The notes under the pieces are model-generated. The model worked only from the letters and a program-made list of their open reading frames with translations, ran no database searches and was not told the DNA's origin. Made by a program: the position numbers and the translations under genes. From an uncultured Senegalimassilia sp. (GTDB lineage: Bacteria > Actinomycetota > Coriobacteriia > Coriobacteriales > Eggerthellaceae): a stretch of 64,000 nucleotides of DNA. The stretch is from assembly GCF_934630535.1 (NCBI RefSeq), contig NZ_CAKTVU010000002.1, positions 124,001-188,000 on the forward strand. Direction: 5' to 3'. Shown piece after piece: positions 61,039 through 64,000 of the stretch (its first letter is position 1; each line of letters begins with the position of its first letter).

Positions 61039-61767
61039 CTACAACGCGGAGAACGACATGAGGGCGTCGCGGACGCTGCGGTATTGGCGCTGGCTGACGG
61101 GCACCGCCTCATTGCAGTCCATGACCAGCCCGTCGCTTGAGGCCTGGACGACGTGCTCCATGTTCGCCAGATAGCTCTTGTGGCAACGCACGAAGCTGCC
61201 GGGAAGCTGCTGCTCAAGCTCGGACAAGGCCGCATACGATTCCAGCAAGCGCTTATCCGAAAGCCTGACCAGCACCTTTCGCCCCATGCTCTTCACGTAC
61301 ACCACGTCGGCGGGGTCCACGATGTGCACGGTTCCGTTGGAGCGCAGCGCAAGCGGGCTTGCCGCGCGATGGCCGAGCAGCCCGAACAGCTTATCCAGGG
61401 CGTTGCGCGCCTCGGTGGGCGAATAGGGCGCCAACAGCAGATACTGATGGTCTGTGCCGTACACCGCCGAGGTGTAGGCGGCGCGCGTGGTGCAATACAC
61501 GGTCAGCGGAAGATCGCCACGGTCCTGAAGCTCGCGCACCAACGCGATGCCGGCGCGCTCATCGGGGCCGCACGTCGGGCGATCTCCGGGAGCATCCACG
61601 GGGGCGAACAGCGCATCGACGCGCGGACCTTGGGAGATGCGCTTGCGCACCTGGGAAAACGTGCAGCTCTCCAGCTGGATCGCGCCGGCGCAGGGATGCT
61701 GCTCGATGAGCGCGCGCAGCGCCTGAGCCTCGGGCACGGCATCTTCGACGAGCAATATCCTGCACAT
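61039..61767 (-). CDS. LytTR-family response regulator with degenerate receiver
   Basis: The 242-residue protein starts MCRILLVEDAVPEAQAL, a receiver domain with its acidic pocket (ED). The phosphoacceptor region reads ALFAPVDAP where FLDxxMP is usual, so the Asp is missing. The C-terminal LytTR DNA-binding domain (about 145-240) has VVYVKSMGRKVLVRLSD and FVRCHKSYLANMEHV. Regulation by phosphorylation is therefore unlikely. There is no kinase gene next to it. The start at 61767 follows GGAGG. Confidence 0.87.
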   Translation of the reverse strand: MCRILLVEDAVPEAQALRALIEQHPCAGAIQLESCTFSQVRKRISQGPRVDALFAPVDAPGDRPTCGPDERAGIALVRELQDRGDLPLTVYCTTRAAYTSAVYGTDHQYLLLAPYSPTEARNALDKLFGLLGHRAASPLALRSNGTVHIVDPADVVYVKSMGRKVLVRLSDKRLLESYAALSELEQQLPGSFVRCHKSYLANMEHVVQASSDGLVMDCNEAVPVSQRQYRSVRDALMSFSAL

Positions 61768-62041
61768 GGTGGCAACCTCCGCATCGCGTTTGCCCCCGGC
61801 GCCATCGCGGCGCCGGTTCGGCTTCGTTTCATGCTTCAAGGCTAACCCGGTTTTCGCGGGATTTGTTGCACAACAAATCGGGCCGTTTCCACACCGCCCG
61901 AACACAAAACCGTCCCCGCCCTCACATGCCGGAACATGCGCGGACGGGGACGATTCACATGGGGCTATGCGAGGAAGGCGATGCGGTGGTAGCAGATGGG
62001 GGAACGCAAGCTGTCAGGCCCACCCGCAGGACGGCAGATCG

Positions 62042-62878
62042 CTACATGCGCTCCAGGCGCTGCACCACCTCGTCGATCTGGTCGTCGGGGGTGCTGGCGC
62101 CGGCCGTGACGCCCACGGAGGAGCAGCCCGCGAACCACGCGGGATCAAGCTCGGCGGCCGACTCGATGTGATGCGTGCGCGGGCATTCCGCGGCGCAGAT
62201 CTCGGCAAGATGCGTGGTGTTGGCCGAATTGCGGCCGCCGATCACCACGATGGCATCCATCTGGCCGGCAAGCTCCGCGGCGGCCTGCTGGCGCTGACGC
62301 GTGGCCGTGCACACCGTGTCCTTGACCTGCGCGGAAACGCCTTGGGCGCGGATGCCCTCGAGCACGTCGTCAAGCGCATCGCGGGTTTGCGTGGTCTGCA
62401 CGACCACGCCCACGCGCTCGGGCAGCTCGGCAGGCAGGTCGGCAGCCGTTTCCGCCACGTGCACCTGCGCCCCAGCCTCATGGGCATAGGCTACCAGGCC
62501 CTCCACCTCGGGATGACCTTCCTCGCCAACCACCACCACGTAGCCGCACTCCTCGGCAAGCGTGGCCGCGGCCTTTTGCGCGCGCGCGACATGCGGGCAC
62601 GTGGCATCGATCACGGGAAGCCCGCGCGCCTCTACCGAACGGCGCACAGCCGGAGTGACGCCGTGGCTGCGGATGATGATGGCCCCGTGCGTGGCCCGCT
62701 CAGGCTCCGAGACGGCCATCACGCCGCGCGCCTCAAGGTTGGCCACCACCTGGGGATTGTGGATAAGCGGCCCCAACGTGAACGCGCTGCCATCTCCCTC
62801 GCTGGCCTTCAGGGCCAGGTCAAGGGCTCGTTGCACGCCGTAGCATGCGCCGGCGTTCTTGCTGCGGATGACTTCCAT
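62042..62878 (-). CDS. ispH: 4-hydroxy-3-methylbut-2-enyl diphosphate reductase
   Basis: The 278-residue iron-sulfur enzyme makes IPP and DMAPP in the last step of the MEP pathway. The three cluster cysteines are in GACYGVQRA, DATCPHV and DTVCTATRQRQ. IVVIGGRNSANTTHL and VGVTAGASTPDDQI are also canonical. The start at 62878 follows AAAGGA. It is shorter than Gram-negative IspH proteins but of normal size for this branch. Confidence 0.95.
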   Translation of the reverse strand: MEVIRSKNAGACYGVQRALDLALKASEGDGSAFTLGPLIHNPQVVANLEARGVMAVSEPERATHGAIIIRSHGVTPAVRRSVEARGLPVIDATCPHVARAQKAAATLAEECGYVVVVGEEGHPEVEGLVAYAHEAGAQVHVAETAADLPAELPERVGVVVQTTQTRDALDDVLEGIRAQGVSAQVKDTVCTATRQRQQAAAELAGQMDAIVVIGGRNSANTTHLAEICAAECPRTHHIESAAELDPAWFAGCSSVGVTAGASTPDDQIDEVVQRLERM

Positions 62879-63017
62879 GTCCGGTCCTTTCGTATGGTTT
62901 GCGGCTTGCGGCTGTGGTTTGTGGATCGCGGATTGCGGCTTGTGAGCTCGCGAGTTCGCAGCCCACACGATAGCGCAAAGGGCCGCTTACGCGGCCCCTA
63001 TCCCCCCCAACCTGCTG

Positions 63018-63869
63018 TTACTGCTCGGCCTTCGCCTTCTTCGTGGGGCGGGTCAGCTCGATGGCCTCCTCGGGGGTGTGCTCGGGAATGGGATGGGCGG
63101 CGAACACCTCGGAGAAGTCGCGGCCGTCGGGGAACAGCGCGCGCATATCCACCTGCTCGCGCGGCACGCGCTGATGCAGCGCGAACACCTCGCGCATGGC
63201 GTACCACGAGCACCCGTCCAGGCGATCTTCCTTCGGCAGGAAGTCGAAATCGCTTACCACCAGGGGCTTTCCGTACTCCACCGAGATCTTCGGGAAGCGG
63301 ATGCGCTCGCCTTTGCGCTTGACGTTCTCGGCCTCGCGCACGCACATGGGCAGGATGGGAGCCTTGCCCATCTTCGCGATGAACGCCGCACCGGAGTGGA
63401 TTTCAGGCGTTTTGCTGCCCTTGCCGCGGCGCGTGCCCTCCGGCAGGATGCCCACCAGCTGGTTCCCCTTCAGCATGTGCGCCGCGCGTTTGATGGCGGT
63501 GCGGTCGGCCGAATCGCGCTTGATGGGGAACGCGCCCACGCGCGAGAGGATCTGCCCCGCTAGGCCATGCGCGTTGCCGAACAGCGAGTCGCGGCCCATC
63601 AGGCGCACGAACTGGCTCGGACGCGCCGCCATGTACATGAGCACCACGTCCAGAAACGACGTATGGTTCGAAACCACCACCGCACCGCAGCGGTCCTTGA
63701 ACGCGCGAAGGTTCTCGCGCCCGTCCACGCGGTAGCGGAACAGCACCTTGAACACGAAGCCGATCAGCACATACGCGAAGTTCGCGAACCAATGCGGGAT
63801 CTGCTTCTCATCGGTGGTGCCGCCGAGCGCGCGGTCCCACATGTCCTCATATCTCAAAAACAGGCTCAT
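63018..63869 (-). CDS. plsC: 1-acylglycerol-3-phosphate O-acyltransferase family protein
   Basis: The 283-residue membrane-bound enzyme has the acyltransferase motifs NHTSFLD (H-x4-D) near residue 65 and PEGTRRGKG near 144, with one N-terminal membrane helix. It would add the second acyl chain to make phosphatidate, using acyl-ACP or acyl-CoA. The start overlaps the upstream cmk stop by 4 bp (ATGA), so the two are coupled. Its C-terminal region (about 200-283) is lengthened beyond the family core. Confidence 0.9.
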   Translation of the reverse strand: MSLFLRYEDMWDRALGGTTDEKQIPHWFANFAYVLIGFVFKVLFRYRVDGRENLRAFKDRCGAVVVSNHTSFLDVVLMYMAARPSQFVRLMGRDSLFGNAHGLAGQILSRVGAFPIKRDSADRTAIKRAAHMLKGNQLVGILPEGTRRGKGSKTPEIHSGAAFIAKMGKAPILPMCVREAENVKRKGERIRFPKISVEYGKPLVVSDFDFLPKEDRLDGCSWYAMREVFALHQRVPREQVDMRALFPDGRDFSEVFAAHPIPEHTPEEAIELTRPTKKAKAEQ

Positions 63870-64000
63870 ACGTGCACGCCCTTCTCCTGGGCAAGCACGC
63901 AGATGCGCTCGATGATCTGCTCGATGGTGCGGCCGGTGGAATCCATCTGCACGGCGTCGGACGCCGGCTTGAGCGGGCTGGTGTCGCGCGAGGAGTCGAT
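63866..64000 (-). CDS. cmk: cytidylate kinase, C-terminal 44 residues (partial)
   Basis: The window ends inside this gene. The readable end is SRDTSPLKPASDAVQMDST followed by IEQIIERICVLAQEK, matching the C-terminus of Cmk (RD-x-SPL-x2-A-x-DAV-x-D). The enzyme phosphorylates CMP and dCMP. It precedes plsC with a 4-bp overlap. Confidence 0.9.
   Translation of the reverse strand: MDSSRDTSPLKPASDAVQMDSTGRTIEQIIERICVLAQEKGVHV

Overview
The window reads as a chromosome segment of a high-G+C gut actinobacterium of the class Coriobacteriia, most likely Eggerthellaceae (Eggerthella/Gordonibacter-like). This is an inference from the high G+C, the AGGAGG-type ribosome sites, the leaderless-looking core gene order der-plsY-gpsA and ispH-plsC-cmk, a T-box-controlled trp operon and a bile salt hydrolase-type enzyme. 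No rRNA, tRNA or CRISPR array was seen. Most of the window is ordinary core genome cut by small accessory insertions.

Layout. 1-1.5 kb: the 5' end of a LysE-type exporter, a MITE-like element and a DUF4160/DUF2442 toxin-antitoxin-like pair. 1.5-6.4 kb: a heterodimeric ABC exporter-fold pair resembling the IrtAB/YbtPQ type, divergent from an AraC regulator. 6.4-7 kb: a Phd/Doc toxin-antitoxin pair. 7.5-12 kb: a SulP anion transporter, beta-carbonic anhydrase, a C_GCAxxG_C_C protein and a YeiH-type transporter. 12.2-18.8 kb: endonuclease IV, a PaaK-type ligase, a free-standing LysR effector domain and a three-gene 2-oxoacid:ferredoxin oxidoreductase, which together suggest oxidation of (aryl) 2-oxoacids. 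18.9-23.2 kb: a universal stress protein, an AbiF-type abortive infection gene preceded by two small transcription units, a decayed recombinase, and a Pit phosphate transporter with a small membrane partner. 23.5-25.3 kb: an XRE-aminotransferase fusion preceded by a dense TGAAC/GTTCA array. 25.7-37.2 kb: RecQ, peptide deformylase, an amidohydrolase, an EF-G paralogue, two envelope proteins, a bile salt hydrolase and Mrp/ApbC. 37.7-45.5 kb: a complete trpEGDCFBA operon behind a T-box leader. 45.7-49.2 kb: a very large secreted M6-type metalloprotease.

49.6-56.3 kb is a visibly AT-richer genomic island. It is bounded by IS3-family transposase remnants on both sides and by a broken tyrosine recombinase at the right. 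Inside are a serine recombinase with its own dyad sites and a one-direction gene string: a Sel1-repeat protein, a Cys-rich 57-aa protein, an unknown 165-aa protein, then two precursor-peptide/radical-SAM-SPASM pairs. Each pair has a tiny Cys-containing peptide 25-27 bp before its own maturase. The first peptide has six cysteines at x3/x4 spacing, similar to SCIFF/ranthipeptides; the second has a GGCGCAC core. I consider this RiPP locus the most likely undescribed system here.

56.3-64 kb returns to core genes: gpsA, plsY, der, a DUF512 radical SAM protein, a LytTR regulator with a degenerate receiver, ispH, plsC and the 3' end of cmk.

Two repeat families tie the window together. One is a 25-bp element (TGAAC ends, GGGGACGGAGG centre) with 11 intergenic copies. 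The other is a 187-191 bp MITE-like element with two copies in opposite orientation. Two recombinase remnants share the downstream signature TTAGGATAT-N9-TTTCCCCAGGTCA, each placed against the 3' end of a core gene.
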